From contig CACIOK010000001.1 in the NCBI GenBank assembly GCA_902588255.1, positions 43,141-107,140 of the forward strand: a stretch of 64,000 bases of DNA, written 5' to 3'. The stretch's first letter is position 1, and each line of letters begins with the position of its first letter. Source of the DNA: an uncultured Pelagibacteraceae bacterium. Its GTDB lineage: Bacteria; Pseudomonadota; Alphaproteobacteria; Pelagibacterales; Pelagibacteraceae. A program made the position numbers and the translations under genes. The notes beneath the pieces were generated by a model. It was not told where the DNA came from. It did no database searches and saw nothing but the letters and a program-made list of their open reading frames with translations. Shown piece after piece: positions 19,937 through 30,340 of the stretch.

Positions 19937-21393
19937 TATAAAATTTTATCTAATACCTTTGCGGAAGATAACACGCCTGGCACACCTGCACCAGGATGAG
20001 TACCAGCGCCAACAAAATAAAGACCATCACACACTTCTGATTTATTATGAAATCTAAAATAAGCAGACTGACTGAATTTAGGTTGAATTGAAAAACCAGA
20101 TCCATATTTTGTATTTAGCTCTTTTTCAAAATAATCTGGTGTTAGATAAAAATCTTCAACAATATTTTCTCTGAGATTAGGTAACAATGATTTTTCCATT
20201 TTATCTATTACGAGATTTTTAATTTTATCACCTTCAATTGACCAATCTATTCCAGATTGGTTGTTGGGTACGGGAACTAATACATAAAAACAATCATGGT
20301 CTTTAGGTGCCATTGATTTGTCAGTTGCAGAGGGTCGATGTAAGTAGTAACTAATATCTTCGTTTAATTTTTTTCTATCAAAAATGTCCTGTAAATGCTC
20401 TTTATATTTATTTCCAAATTTAATTGTATGATGTTCAACGTCTTCATAAACTTTTTTTGTTCCAAAATAATAAACAAATAAACCCATTGAATAATCCATT
20501 CGTTTTTTTTTCCAATTAAAAAAATTGTTTTTCTTTTTGTTTATTAGCATTTTTTCATAAACAGCTGGAGGATCTGCATTACATATTACATTGTCAGCAT
20601 CAAATTCTTTTTGATTATTAATTGTTACACTTTTAATTTTATTTTGATTTAAATTTATACTTGTAACTTCTGAATCTTTTAAAATTTTAATTTTTTCTTC
20701 AATCATCAATCTTTCTAAACCTTTAATAATATTACCAGTCCCACCCATTGAATAATGAATGCCCCACTTTTTTTCTAAATATAGAATTAATCCGTATATT
20801 GAAGTGGTAGTGAATGGATTACCTCCAACAAGTAATGGATGCATGCTAAGCAAACGTCTTAGTTTTTCATTTTTAATATAAGATGAAACAAGAGAATAAA
20901 CTGATTTATAACTTTTAAGATTTATTAATGCAGGAAGTTGTTTCATCATAAATAATGGTTTGTCAAAAGGTACATCGGACAACTCTAAAAAACCCTTATC
21001 AAAAATTTTCTTAGTAAATTTAACTAAATTTTCATACCCTTTAACATCTTCCTTGTTAACTTTTTCTATTTGCATTTTCATTTCATCTTCGTTTCCTGAA
21101 TAGTCAAACTTCATTCCATCTTCAAAAACAAATCTATACCAAGTTTTAAGAGGAATTATTTCGATATAATCTTTTGGGTTTTTATTAAATAATTCAAATA
21201 ACTCATTAATTAAATATGGAGCAGTTATTACAGTGGGACCTCCATCAAAAGTAAATCCATTTTTTTTAAATACTCTTGCTCTACCACCGAGATCTTTTTG
21301 TTTTTCAATTAGGGTAACATCATAATTCTTTGCCCTAAGTCTTAATGCTGCAGCAATACCACCAAATCCAGAACCTATAACTATAGATTTCAT
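19936..21393 (-). CDS. crtI: Phytoene desaturase
   Basis: VIGSGFGGIAAALRL, C-terminal GAGTHPGAGVPGVLSSAKVL. Confidence 0.96.
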   Translation of the reverse strand: MKSIVIGSGFGGIAAALRLRAKNYDVTLIEKQKDLGGRARVFKKNGFTFDGGPTVITAPYLINELFELFNKNPKDYIEIIPLKTWYRFVFEDGMKFDYSGNEDEMKMQIEKVNKEDVKGYENLVKFTKKIFDKGFLELSDVPFDKPLFMMKQLPALINLKSYKSVYSLVSSYIKNEKLRRLLSMHPLLVGGNPFTTTSIYGLILYLEKKWGIHYSMGGTGNIIKGLERLMIEEKIKILKDSEVTSINLNQNKIKSVTINNQKEFDADNVICNADPPAVYEKMLINKKKNNFFNWKKKRMDYSMGLFVYYFGTKKVYEDVEHHTIKFGNKYKEHLQDIFDRKKLNEDISYYLHRPSATDKSMAPKDHDCFYVLVPVPNNQSGIDWSIEGDKIKNLVIDKMEKSLLPNLRENIVEDFYLTPDYFEKELNTKYGSGFSIQPKFSQSAYFRFHNKSEVCDGLYFVGAGTHPGAGVPGVLSSAKVLDKIL

Positions 21394-21432
21394 TATAATA
21401 ATTTATATTTTTTTTTAAAAATTGTAAGTGAA

Positions 21433-21969
21433 TTATGAATTGATTTTTTTTAGTGCAGCTTTAGTTTCTTCTAAATTTTTACTAAAAAGATTATCAAGTT
21501 TTGATTTATCTACTGAAGTAGTTATGATTTTTTTAACAGAATCAATTGCTATTTTTATAGAAGTATCTTTAATTTCTTTAATTGCTGCCTCTTTCATCTG
21601 TACTATTTTATTTTCAGCTAAATTTTTTTTAAGCTCAGCACTTTTATGAAATTTGTCGTTTGTTTCAATAATTAAGTTTTCACTATCTTTTTTTGCTTGC
21701 TCTAGAATATCCTTATTTATTTTTTCAGCAGTGTCTAATTTAGCTTGAGCATTATCTAATAATATTTTTGCTTCAGATCTAAGTTTTTCGCTTTCATCCA
21801 GTTCATTTTTTATATCTGATATAAGTTTGTTTAAAACAGTGTTAATCTTTTGAGGTATTTTTAAATAAATCAATGCACCTAAAAAAATTATAAAGGAGAT
21901 TGCTACCCAGAACGATGCATCAATTGCCATAATATTCACTCTTCTTTCTTTTTGATAAATCTTCAACAA
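21433..21969 (-). CDS. atpF: F1Fo ATP synthase subunit b (true start probably ~21930)
   Basis: Single TM plus coiled coil, follows b'; MAIDASFWVAISF likely real N-terminus. Confidence 0.88.
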   Translation of the reverse strand: MLKIYQKERRVNIMAIDASFWVAISFIIFLGALIYLKIPQKINTVLNKLISDIKNELDESEKLRSEAKILLDNAQAKLDTAEKINKDILEQAKKDSENLIIETNDKFHKSAELKKNLAENKIVQMKEAAIKEIKDTSIKIAIDSVKKIITTSVDKSKLDNLFSKNLEETKAALKKINS

Positions 21970-22510
21970 TTGCCGATATACTACTGTTATTTACTTCAAC
22001 TCCAATCAACTGTTTTATTAAATCATTTGAAGTTTCGATTGCAATTTTTGTAATTTTTTCAGGTGATTTATTTTTAAGATCTTGAATATCTAGCTCTGCT
22101 TTTTTTATCTCTTCATTAAGATCATTATCTAGTTTTTCTTTTTTTTTACTTATATCTTTAAGTATTTTTTCTCTAGCTTGGTTGAAGTAATTTTTAGCTT
22201 TGATTTTGCTATCTTGGATGATTTTATTATATTCTTTTATTTTTTCTTCACTTTCTTTACGCTGACTTTCTGCAGCTTCAATATTCTCTAAAATTTGAGA
22301 TTTTCTAATTTCAAGATTATTGCTGATCTTTGGAAGTATAAGTTTAGAAAGTACAATATATAATATTCCAAAAGTTATAGTTAACCAAAAAATTTGTGAA
22401 ACCCAAAATTCTGGGTTTAACTGTGGCATACCTCCACTTTCAGCTGCAAAAGTTTTTACTAAAAATAGAAAACTTAAAAATATACTTTGAAAAAAAATTT
22501 TTTTGATCAT
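21920..22510 (-). CDS. atpG: F1Fo ATP synthase subunit b'
   Basis: GGMPQLNPEFWVSQIFWLTITFGILYIVLSKLILPKI typical b'. Confidence 0.9.
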   Translation of the reverse strand: MIKKIFFQSIFLSFLFLVKTFAAESGGMPQLNPEFWVSQIFWLTITFGILYIVLSKLILPKISNNLEIRKSQILENIEAAESQRKESEEKIKEYNKIIQDSKIKAKNYFNQAREKILKDISKKKEKLDNDLNEEIKKAELDIQDLKNKSPEKITKIAIETSNDLIKQLIGVEVNNSSISAIVEDLSKRKKSEYYGN

Positions 22511-22515
22511 TAACC

Positions 22516-22743
22516 TTAAAATGCAAATAAAATAATCAATGCAACTACTAGTCCAAATAAACCCGTTGCTTCAGCCAAAGCAAATCCTAATAATAAATTA
22601 GGAAATTGTTTTTGTGCTGCAGATGGATTTCTCATTGCACCAGAAAGGTAATTTCCAAAAATAATTCCAATTCCAACACCTGCTCCTGCCAGAGCTATTG
22701 CTGCCAAACCTGCTCCTATCATTTTTGCTGCTTCTAATTCCAT
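22516..22743 (-). CDS. atpE: F1Fo ATP synthase subunit c
   Basis: 75 aa; GAGVGIGIIFGNYLSGAMRNPSA, LGFALAEATGLFGLVVALIILF. Confidence 0.97.
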   Translation of the reverse strand: MELEAAKMIGAGLAAIALAGAGVGIGIIFGNYLSGAMRNPSAAQKQFPNLLLGFALAEATGLFGLVVALIILFAF

Positions 22744-22762
22744 TATGTCCTCCTTATGTTAA

Positions 22763-23497
22763 TTAATGGTGTAAATTTAATGCATCATTTAAATAGATGC
22801 ATGTTAAAATTGCAAAAACATATGCTTGAAGAAAAGCAACTAGTATCTCCAAACCAGTTAAAGCAACCGAAAAACTCAGTGGAAGCCATCCACCGATAAT
22901 TCCGAGACTTATAACGAAGCCTCCGAAAACTTTCATCATAGTATGACCAGCCATCATGTTAGCAAAAAGTCTAACCGAAAGACTAATTGGTCTACTTAAA
23001 TAAGAAATAATTTCAATAACAACGATTAAAGGTAGCAATACTGTTGGTACCCCACTGGGTACAAATAATTTTAGATATCCTAAGCCATGTTTAATAAACC
23101 CAATAATTGTTACTCCAATAAATATAAATGCAGCCAACATAAAAGTTACAATAATATGGCTGGTTACAGTAAATGTGTAAGGTATCATACCAAACATGTT
23201 ACAGAATAAAACAAACATAAAAATAGAAAATATAAAAGAAAAATATGGTTTTGCTTTTGAACCAGCTGTATCACTGATCATTTTAGAGACAAATGAGTAA
23301 CTTAATTCTGCTAAAAGCTGCATCTTATTTGGTATGACTGATTTATTTTTTGATCCCAAGCTGAAGACTAGCAAAATAGCAAATGAGCTTATAACCATAA
23401 ATAAACTTGCATTAGTAAAAGATATATCTATTGCACCTAATTTAATTTCTGGACCAATTCTATAAACTTCGAATTGGTGCATTGGATTTGTTGCCAT
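22763..23497 (-). CDS. atpB: F1Fo ATP synthase subunit a
   Basis: PISLSVRLFANMMAGHTMMKV, LEILVAFLQAYVFAILTCIYLNDAL. Confidence 0.97.
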   Translation of the reverse strand: MATNPMHQFEVYRIGPEIKLGAIDISFTNASLFMVISSFAILLVFSLGSKNKSVIPNKMQLLAELSYSFVSKMISDTAGSKAKPYFSFIFSIFMFVLFCNMFGMIPYTFTVTSHIIVTFMLAAFIFIGVTIIGFIKHGLGYLKLFVPSGVPTVLLPLIVVIEIISYLSRPISLSVRLFANMMAGHTMMKVFGGFVISLGIIGGWLPLSFSVALTGLEILVAFLQAYVFAILTCIYLNDALNLHH

Positions 23498-23507
23498 TTT
23501 TTATAAT

Positions 23508-23783
23508 CTATTTTTGCATTTTTTTCGCAGATTTGATCACATTCATAATACCAGCTACCACTCCCACAAAAAAAAAAATTAATATTAACCAGGGTTTAGT
23601 ACCAAAGGTTTTGTCTAAAATAAACCCAATAATTGTCCCAACAGCTACTGCGGACACTAATTCAGTACTCATTTTGAATGCAGTTCCAATAGAAGATGAA
23701 GGTTTTTTATTATTATATAAATTTCTCTTCGAAACTTTATTCTTTGCAATCTCTAAGCGAGTTTTAAACGTTTCTTTAGGCAT
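23508..23783 (-). CDS. atpI: AtpI/AtpZ-family ATP synthase assembly protein
   Basis: 91 aa, GTIIGFILDKTFGTKPWLILIFFFVGVVAGIMNVIK. Confidence 0.88.
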   Translation of the reverse strand: MPKETFKTRLEIAKNKVSKRNLYNNKKPSSSIGTAFKMSTELVSAVAVGTIIGFILDKTFGTKPWLILIFFFVGVVAGIMNVIKSAKKMQK

Positions 23784-23788
23784 ATGGT

Positions 23789-26185
23789 TTATGCCACCAT
23801 GCTCTCAGCTTTTTGTAAATCAACAGCAACAATTTGGCTAATTCCTTTTTCAGGCATTGTTACACCGTAAAGCCTGTCCATTTTAGACATTGTTAGTGCA
23901 TGGTGAGTTACAATTATAAATCTAGTGCTAGTAATTTTTGTTAGTTCTTCTAAAAGGTTACAAAATCTTGTAACGTTAGCATCATCTAAAGGTGCATCAA
24001 CTTCATCTAACACACAAATTGGAGAAGGGTTAGTTAGAAATACTGCAAAAATTAGAGATAAAGCAGTTAAGGCTTGTTCACCACCAGACAATAAAGTTAT
24101 AGATTGTAATCTTTTACCAGGAGGACTTACTAAAAGTTCTAATCCTGCTTCCAATGGATCCTCGTCATCAACAAGTTCTAGTTTTGCATTTCCTCCATTA
24201 AACAATTTTGTGTAGACTTCGTTAAATTTTCTATTAACTTTTTCAAAAGCCTCCAAAAGTCTCTCTCGTCCTTTTTGATTCAGTTCATTTATACTTTCTT
24301 TAAGTTTAATGATTGCCGTCACTAAATCTTGTCTATCTTTTTCCATTTTTTTTATTTCTTCTTCATATTTATTTGTTTCTTCATCAGCTCTTAGGTTTAC
24401 TGATCCTAATTTTTCTCTTTCTCTCTTTTTTTCGTCTAACTTTTCTTCTTGGCTCACCGCATCAGGTAATTCTTCAAGATCTTTTAAATCAGAATTTTCA
24501 AGAATATTATTTTCATTTAAATTTAATTCAACATCAACCCTATCTAATAAATCATCTTTTCTTTTTTTTAAGCCCTCAACTGTTGCGCTTGAACTCGCTT
24601 TTCTTTCTCTAATTTGTATGGTCTTTTCCTGAATTTCATTAAGTTGTAATCTTAAAGAATTTATTTTATTTTCTAATTCTTCAATTAAAGTTTGATTTTC
24701 ATTATTTTCACTTTCTGCAGCTCTTAAGCTTTCTGAAATTTGACCTTTTTTTTCGGCCTGAGTTTGGGGTTGTTTTTCAAGAACATCTAGTTGGTTTAAT
24801 AATTTATTTTTTCTTTCATTAAGCTGATTTACCATTTTTTCAGAATTTATAAGAAGATTTTTCCAGCTTTCTATTTCATTATCAATAATCTTTATTCTTT
24901 CTTTTCTTTTTACAGATTCATTTTTTATATTTTGATTTTTACTATAACTGTCTGCATATGCTTCTATAATTTTTTTACAATTATCAAGAACATTTATTGC
25001 TTCATCATTTTTTTTGGCATTTATTAATTCCTTAACTTTATCAATCTCAATTTTTAATTTATTTTTTGTTTCGTCTAAATCTTCATTAGACCTCTTTTCA
25101 GTATCATAATATTTAGAGTCTATTTCAATTAATTCGTTTTTTTCTTCTTTTAATCTTTTTTCATTAGAGGTTGCATCAATAACAATACTTTTTTCTCTAT
25201 CGACATCTTCATCTATTGTATTTGAAGATTTTTTAATACTTTGAATATCGTTTTGTATTCTTTCATTCTCTTCATCCAATCCTTTTAATTCAAGGTTCAA
25301 TCTTTGTAACTTCGAAACATTTTCAATATTTTTTTCTCTTAATGGAGAAACTTTATCTGTTTCATCTTTAATCAATTTTTCAAAATTATTAATTTGATCA
25401 TTATAAGAACCTACTTCATTACTCGCTTCATCATTAATTTCATTTTCTAATTTTATTTCATGATCAATATCTTTAAGTCTTAAATAATAAAGTCCAGCTT
25501 CTGTTTTTTTTATTTCTTCAGAAATAATTTTATATTTTGTTGCTTCCTCCGCTTGTTTTTGTAGACTTACTAGTTGTTTTTCTTGTTGCCTTCTTAATTC
25601 GTCGGCTCTTTTAAGATTATTTTCTGCTGCTCCAAGTCTTAATTCCGCCTCATGTCTTCTCACGTGAAGACCCGCAATGCCAGCTGCTTCTTCTAAAATT
25701 GCCCTTCTATCTGTCGGTTTAGCCGTTACTAATGCACCAATACGTCCCTGACTAATTATAGAAGGCGAATGCGCTCCAGTAGAAAGATCTGCAAAAAACA
25801 TTTGAGCATCTTTTGCTCTAACTTCTTTTTCATTGATGTAAAATTTTGAACCCTTGTCTTTTTCAATTTTTCTTCTTATTTCAACATGATCAAGATTTTT
25901 ATATTGTATAGGGCCACCTTTATTTTCATTTTTAATTCCCACAGAAACTTCTGCAATATTTTTTGAGGGTTTATTTGATGTTCCAGAAAAAATTACATCT
26001 TCCATTCCAGATCCACGCATACTTTTAGCTGAAGTTTCTCCCATTACCCATCTTAATGACTCTACAATATTGGATTTGCCGCAACCATTTGGTCCAACTA
26101 TCCCTGTTAAACCATTCTCTATAAGAATAGTTGTTTTTTCTGCAAAAGATTTAAATCCATTGAGTTGGATTTTTTTAAACTCCAT
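23789..26185 (-). CDS. smc: Chromosome segregation SMC protein, short form without recognisable hinge
   Basis: Walker A GPNGCGKSNIVESLRWVMGE; signature LLSGGEQALTALSLIFA; Walker B CVLDEVDAPLDDANV; 798 aa only. Confidence 0.93.
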   Translation of the reverse strand: MEFKKIQLNGFKSFAEKTTILIENGLTGIVGPNGCGKSNIVESLRWVMGETSAKSMRGSGMEDVIFSGTSNKPSKNIAEVSVGIKNENKGGPIQYKNLDHVEIRRKIEKDKGSKFYINEKEVRAKDAQMFFADLSTGAHSPSIISQGRIGALVTAKPTDRRAILEEAAGIAGLHVRRHEAELRLGAAENNLKRADELRRQQEKQLVSLQKQAEEATKYKIISEEIKKTEAGLYYLRLKDIDHEIKLENEINDEASNEVGSYNDQINNFEKLIKDETDKVSPLREKNIENVSKLQRLNLELKGLDEENERIQNDIQSIKKSSNTIDEDVDREKSIVIDATSNEKRLKEEKNELIEIDSKYYDTEKRSNEDLDETKNKLKIEIDKVKELINAKKNDEAINVLDNCKKIIEAYADSYSKNQNIKNESVKRKERIKIIDNEIESWKNLLINSEKMVNQLNERKNKLLNQLDVLEKQPQTQAEKKGQISESLRAAESENNENQTLIEELENKINSLRLQLNEIQEKTIQIRERKASSSATVEGLKKRKDDLLDRVDVELNLNENNILENSDLKDLEELPDAVSQEEKLDEKKREREKLGSVNLRADEETNKYEEEIKKMEKDRQDLVTAIIKLKESINELNQKGRERLLEAFEKVNRKFNEVYTKLFNGGNAKLELVDDEDPLEAGLELLVSPPGKRLQSITLLSGGEQALTALSLIFAVFLTNPSPICVLDEVDAPLDDANVTRFCNLLEELTKITSTRFIIVTHHALTMSKMDRLYGVTMPEKGISQIVAVDLQKAESMVA

Positions 26186-26192
26186 TAAAGAA

Positions 26193-26774
26193 CTATATCA
26201 GCTTTTCTATTATTTTTTTTAAATTTTTGAAGTTAAGGGTTTTTTCGAACTTTTTTCCATTGATAATTATTGTAGGAGTTGAATTTACTTTATATTTTTT
26301 TACACCTTCGATTCGTTCATTAATTACGAAATCTTCTATATCTTTATTATTCGTACATTTTTCAAAGTCTAAATCCAAATTTTCAGATTTTATTAAATCT
26401 TTAAGATTTTTGTTTAACTCATCAATTGTGTCTCCTTTAACCCACTTTTCCTGATTTTCAAAAAGTAGATGCAAAATTTCAGATTTTCCATCATTTTTAC
26501 AATGCGCAATTTTTGATGCATTAAGAGCGGCCAGGTCTAATGGAAAACTTTTAAATTCTATTCTTACCAAACCTTTATCAATATAATCTGTTTTAAGAGA
26601 AGGATAAATTTTTTTATGAAAGTTCGCGCAAAAACTACAAGTTAGAGACTCATATACTATAATATCAACTTTAGAATTTTCTTTACCTACAATTATTGGA
26701 TTAATTCTTATATCAGCATTTAAAAAAATTAAATTAGATGAAAATATAACTATAAATATAAAAATTTTTTTCAT
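26193..26774 (-). CDS. DsbA-like thioredoxin-fold protein
   Basis: Signal peptide, YESLTCSFCANFHKKIYP CxxC, VNSTPTIIINGKKF. Confidence 0.9.
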   Translation of the reverse strand: MKKIFIFIVIFSSNLIFLNADIRINPIIVGKENSKVDIIVYESLTCSFCANFHKKIYPSLKTDYIDKGLVRIEFKSFPLDLAALNASKIAHCKNDGKSEILHLLFENQEKWVKGDTIDELNKNLKDLIKSENLDLDFEKCTNNKDIEDFVINERIEGVKKYKVNSTPTIIINGKKFEKTLNFKNLKKIIEKLI

Positions 26775-27130
26775 TTTTTTTTATCCTTAAAAGTTGAAAG
26801 TTTGATTTTGTTAACAAACTCATATCCTAAAAATTTATTAATTCTTTTAATTATAAAATTTCTTGAATATTCAACGTCAACTTCATTTCCTCTTTTAACC
26901 ATTAAATTTAGTCTCTTTATAGACAATTCTTTATAATTTTTAAAAGATTTTGGGTAGCAAGCGTCAAAAAGATCATTTCCAACAATTTTCTTCCAGTTAT
27001 CAACAATTTTGGAATAAACTTTGGCCTTTTTAAAAATAGTTTCTTTAATATTTTTTGGTAAGCTATCTTTAAAAGGTCTTAGGCCTTGAATTGACTTTTT
27101 TCTCTGCCTAATATTATTTTTTAATCGCAT
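26771..27130 (-). CDS. DUF721/DciA-like protein
   Basis: VDNWKKIVGNDLFDACYPKSFKN pattern of DUF721. Confidence 0.8.
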   Translation of the reverse strand: MRLKNNIRQRKKSIQGLRPFKDSLPKNIKETIFKKAKVYSKIVDNWKKIVGNDLFDACYPKSFKNYKELSIKRLNLMVKRGNEVDVEYSRNFIIKRINKFLGYEFVNKIKLSTFKDKKK

Positions 27131-28123
27131 ATGAAGAAAGAAAACATATCAAAAAAAATTCTATATTGGTACGATAATAATAAAAGAATTCTTCCATGGA
27201 GAAAAACTACATCCAAAAAAAATAAATATTATTACACTTTAGTGAGCGAATTTATGCTCCAACAAACGCAAGTTAAAACAGTAATCCCTTATTTTGAAAA
27301 TTTTGTAAAAAAAATTCCAAATCTTAAAAAACTTTCTGAGGTAAACGACAAGAAGTTAATGAAATGTTGGCAAGGTCTTGGGTATTATTCAAGAGCAAGA
27401 AATCTTAAAAAAACTGCAAAAAAAATATTTTTAAATTTTAAAGGAAACTTACCAAATAACTTAGAGGATCTAAAAACTCTTCCAGGAATCGGAGAATATA
27501 CAGCAAGAGCTATAATGGCTATCGCTTTTAATATCCCTGTTATTCCAATGGATGGCAATGTTGAGAGAGTACTAAAAAGATTTTTTTATCTTAAAAAAGA
27601 TAATGAAATTTCTAAAGATAACTTAAATAAAAAAAAATCTTTCTTTGGCATTTCAGAAAGATCTAGCGATTATGCCCAAGCATTGATGGAGATTGGAGCG
27701 ATAATTTGCAAACCTGCATCTCCATTATGTACCAAATGCCCTTTGTCATCAAAATGTATTTCATTTAAAAAAAATGATTTTGAAATAAAATCTAAAAAAA
27801 AATTAAATAAAGTAAAATATTTTGAAGCTAGAATTTATGGTAATAATGATAAATACTTATTAATAAAAAATAATAAATTTAATTTTTTAAAAAATCTACT
27901 CATTTTTCCAATGAAAGAAGTTAAAAAAAATGAATTTCAAACTTCAATTGATAATAAGGTAAATATTAAAATGTCAAACATGGATATGAAAATTATTTTA
28001 AATAAAAATACTATAAATAAAAAAATAAAAGGTGATTTTATGTTGGATAGAAATAATATTAATAAAATTATTTTACCATCATTTACTAAAAAAATATTTA
28101 AAACTCTTTCAAAACAGAAATGA
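27131..28123 (+). CDS. mutY: A/G-specific adenine glycosylase
   Basis: LPWR, EFMLQQTQVKTVIPYF, LPGIGEYTARAI, CKPASPLCTKCPLSSKC. Confidence 0.95.
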   Translation: MKKENISKKILYWYDNNKRILPWRKTTSKKNKYYYTLVSEFMLQQTQVKTVIPYFENFVKKIPNLKKLSEVNDKKLMKCWQGLGYYSRARNLKKTAKKIFLNFKGNLPNNLEDLKTLPGIGEYTARAIMAIAFNIPVIPMDGNVERVLKRFFYLKKDNEISKDNLNKKKSFFGISERSSDYAQALMEIGAIICKPASPLCTKCPLSSKCISFKKNDFEIKSKKKLNKVKYFEARIYGNNDKYLLIKNNKFNFLKNLLIFPMKEVKKNEFQTSIDNKVNIKMSNMDMKIILNKNTINKKIKGDFMLDRNNINKIILPSFTKKIFKTLSKQK

Positions 28124-29253
28124 AAAAAATTGCTATTATTGGATGTGGAATCTCAGGTTTATATTTTGCAAATAAATTGTTAAGTGAAAAAACTTATGAC
28201 TTCACTATTTATGAAAAAAAATCTGAGCTTGATTTAAACGATGGTTACGGAATTCAGCTTTCAGTTAACAGCGTTAGATTGCTTAATGAAATAGGTTTTA
28301 ATAGAATAGCTGCCAGTGAAGTATCTTTCCCAAAAAAAGTTAATTTTTTTGAAGCTAAAACTTCAAAAAAAATATGTGAAATTGATATTTCAAAGTTTAA
28401 TAGTGAAAATAAAAGATATACCACTCTTAAAAGATCATTTTTAATTAAATTTCTTTTAAATAATATTCCGGCTGAAAAAATTAAAAATAATTTAGAATTA
28501 ACTGGTGTGGAACGAGGGCAAAAAATTAAACTTTCTTTATCAAACAATTTAACTGAAGAATTTGATTATCTAATTGTTTCCGACGGAGTCTTCTCAAAAA
28601 CCAAATCAATTATTTTAGAAAAGGACACAAGTCCAAAGTTTTTTAACTCGGTAGCCTTAAGAGGAAATATTAAAAATCTGGATAATAACGATATTGCATT
28701 ATATCTAGGTCCAAATTTTCATTTTGTAATATATCCAGTAAACCAAAATAAGGAATTTAATTTTATATCCATAATCAGAAAAAAACTAAGTAAAAATGAA
28801 ATTTTAAATCAGAATCTTTTTGAAAGTAGTGATTTTTTAAAATCCTTATGCAATGAAGTATATCAAAAAACTGCTATGAATTTGAATGACAAGTTAGAAA
28901 ATATTAAATCTTTTCCTATTTATGTAAGTAAAAAATTTGAAGATTTTAATTATAAAAATATCTATTTTATAGGAGATGCGTTATTTACTTTCCCCCCCTC
29001 TTTTGCACAAGGCGCTTCTCAGTCAATAGAAGCTGCACAAGAAGCATTTGAGGAAATAAATAATAATTCTAATAGTTATTATGAAAAAAGAGGTTTAAAA
29101 ATTAAAAAAGTTAATTGGAGATCAAAATTAAACCATTTCGCATTCCATCTTTCAAACCCTATTATTGTTTTGTTTAGAAATTTAATCTTAAAAATATTGG
29201 TTAATAATAAAAATTTTTTAAATAACTATTTAGGTAGAATTTATAAGGATTAA
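28120..29253 (+). CDS. FAD-dependent monooxygenase
   Basis: [49 protein letters not shown]. Confidence 0.88.
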   Translation: MKKIAIIGCGISGLYFANKLLSEKTYDFTIYEKKSELDLNDGYGIQLSVNSVRLLNEIGFNRIAASEVSFPKKVNFFEAKTSKKICEIDISKFNSENKRYTTLKRSFLIKFLLNNIPAEKIKNNLELTGVERGQKIKLSLSNNLTEEFDYLIVSDGVFSKTKSIILEKDTSPKFFNSVALRGNIKNLDNNDIALYLGPNFHFVIYPVNQNKEFNFISIIRKKLSKNEILNQNLFESSDFLKSLCNEVYQKTAMNLNDKLENIKSFPIYVSKKFEDFNYKNIYFIGDALFTFPPSFAQGASQSIEAAQEAFEEINNNSNSYYEKRGLKIKKVNWRSKLNHFAFHLSNPIIVLFRNLILKILVNNKNFLNNYLGRIYKD

Positions 29254-30323
29254 TTACTAGGCCTTAATCTTTGTCTTAATTCATCTATTGGCTTAAGTGA
29301 GTTTCCTGATCTATAATGCCAATATGTCCAGCCATTGCAACTTTCAGCACCCAATATTTTAGCAGCAATTTTATGAATAGAACCCTCAGACTTTTGGTAT
29401 TTAATACTTCCATCAACCATAATTTTAGCATTAACTTTTTCTTTTTGATCATATATTTCTGTACCTGGTTTAATGATACCCATTTCCACCAATGAGCCAA
29501 AAGGAATTCTAGGTTTGGATCGATTGTTTTGTAATGAGTCTAAATAGTTATCTTCTATTGGTTTTGTATTTTTAATTCTTATATTCGCAGCTTCAAAGTA
29601 ATTTTTTTCTTTCTCAATTCCATAAAAAATTCTCCCAAGTTTTTTTGCAACTACAGCGGTAGTTCCAGATCCTGAAAACGGATCTAAAATAAAATCATTT
29701 TTATTTGTAGAAGCCAAAAGTATTCTATGAAGCAATGCCTCTGGTTTTTGAGTGGAATGAACTTTCTTACCTTTTTTCTTTAATCTTTCATTGCCACCAC
29801 AAATAGGCAAACTCCAAGTTGATCTCATTTGAAGATCGTCATTTAAACATTTTAAAGATTGATAATTAAAAGTATATTTTGATTTTTCATCTTTAGAGGC
29901 CCAAATTAAAGTTTCATGAGCATTTGTAAATCTTGTTCCTCTAAAATTTGGCATAGGGTTATTCTTGTTCCAAATTACATCATTTAATATCCAAAAACCC
30001 AAATCTTGAATTTTTGCGCCAACTCTAAAAATATTATGATAACTACCTATAACCCAAATACTTCCATTTTTTTTTAAAATTCTTTTACATTCTGTAAGCC
30101 ACTTAATTGTAAAATCGTCATAAGTTTTAAAACTTTCAAATTTATCCCATTTATCATTAACTGCATCTACTTTAGATCTGTCGGGTCTAACTAATTTATT
30201 TTTTAATTGTAAATTGTACGGAGGATCAGCAAACACAAGATCAAAAGTTTCATCAGGAATTTTTTTTAATTCATTAAGGCTATCCCCATTAATAATTTTA
30301 TTTTTTAAATTTAAATTATTCAT
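29250..30323 (-). CDS. ccrM: CcrM-type adenine-N6 DNA methyltransferase (GANTC)
   Basis: [28 protein letters not shown], CcrM-type C-terminal domain ([11 protein letters not shown]...ELRQRLRP). Confidence 0.95.
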   Translation of the reverse strand: MNNLNLKNKIINGDSLNELKKIPDETFDLVFADPPYNLQLKNKLVRPDRSKVDAVNDKWDKFESFKTYDDFTIKWLTECKRILKKNGSIWVIGSYHNIFRVGAKIQDLGFWILNDVIWNKNNPMPNFRGTRFTNAHETLIWASKDEKSKYTFNYQSLKCLNDDLQMRSTWSLPICGGNERLKKKGKKVHSTQKPEALLHRILLASTNKNDFILDPFSGSGTTAVVAKKLGRIFYGIEKEKNYFEAANIRIKNTKPIEDNYLDSLQNNRSKPRIPFGSLVEMGIIKPGTEIYDQKEKVNAKIMVDGSIKYQKSEGSIHKIAAKILGAESCNGWTYWHYRSGNSLKPIDELRQRLRPSN

Positions 30324-30340
30324 TTTATAAAAAACAATTA

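Noticed and set aside
21920-21969. 50-nt overlap between atpF' and atpF as given in the ORF track
   Set aside because: Probably a mis-called start; MAIDASFW at about 21930 is the likelier atpF N-terminus, giving a short ordinary overlap
23925-24632. Plus-strand ORFs of 96, 107 and 99 aa inside smc
   Set aside because: Shadow ORFs antisense to a K/E-rich coiled-coil gene; composition (S/F/L-rich) is what the opposite strand of such codons gives; no start signals
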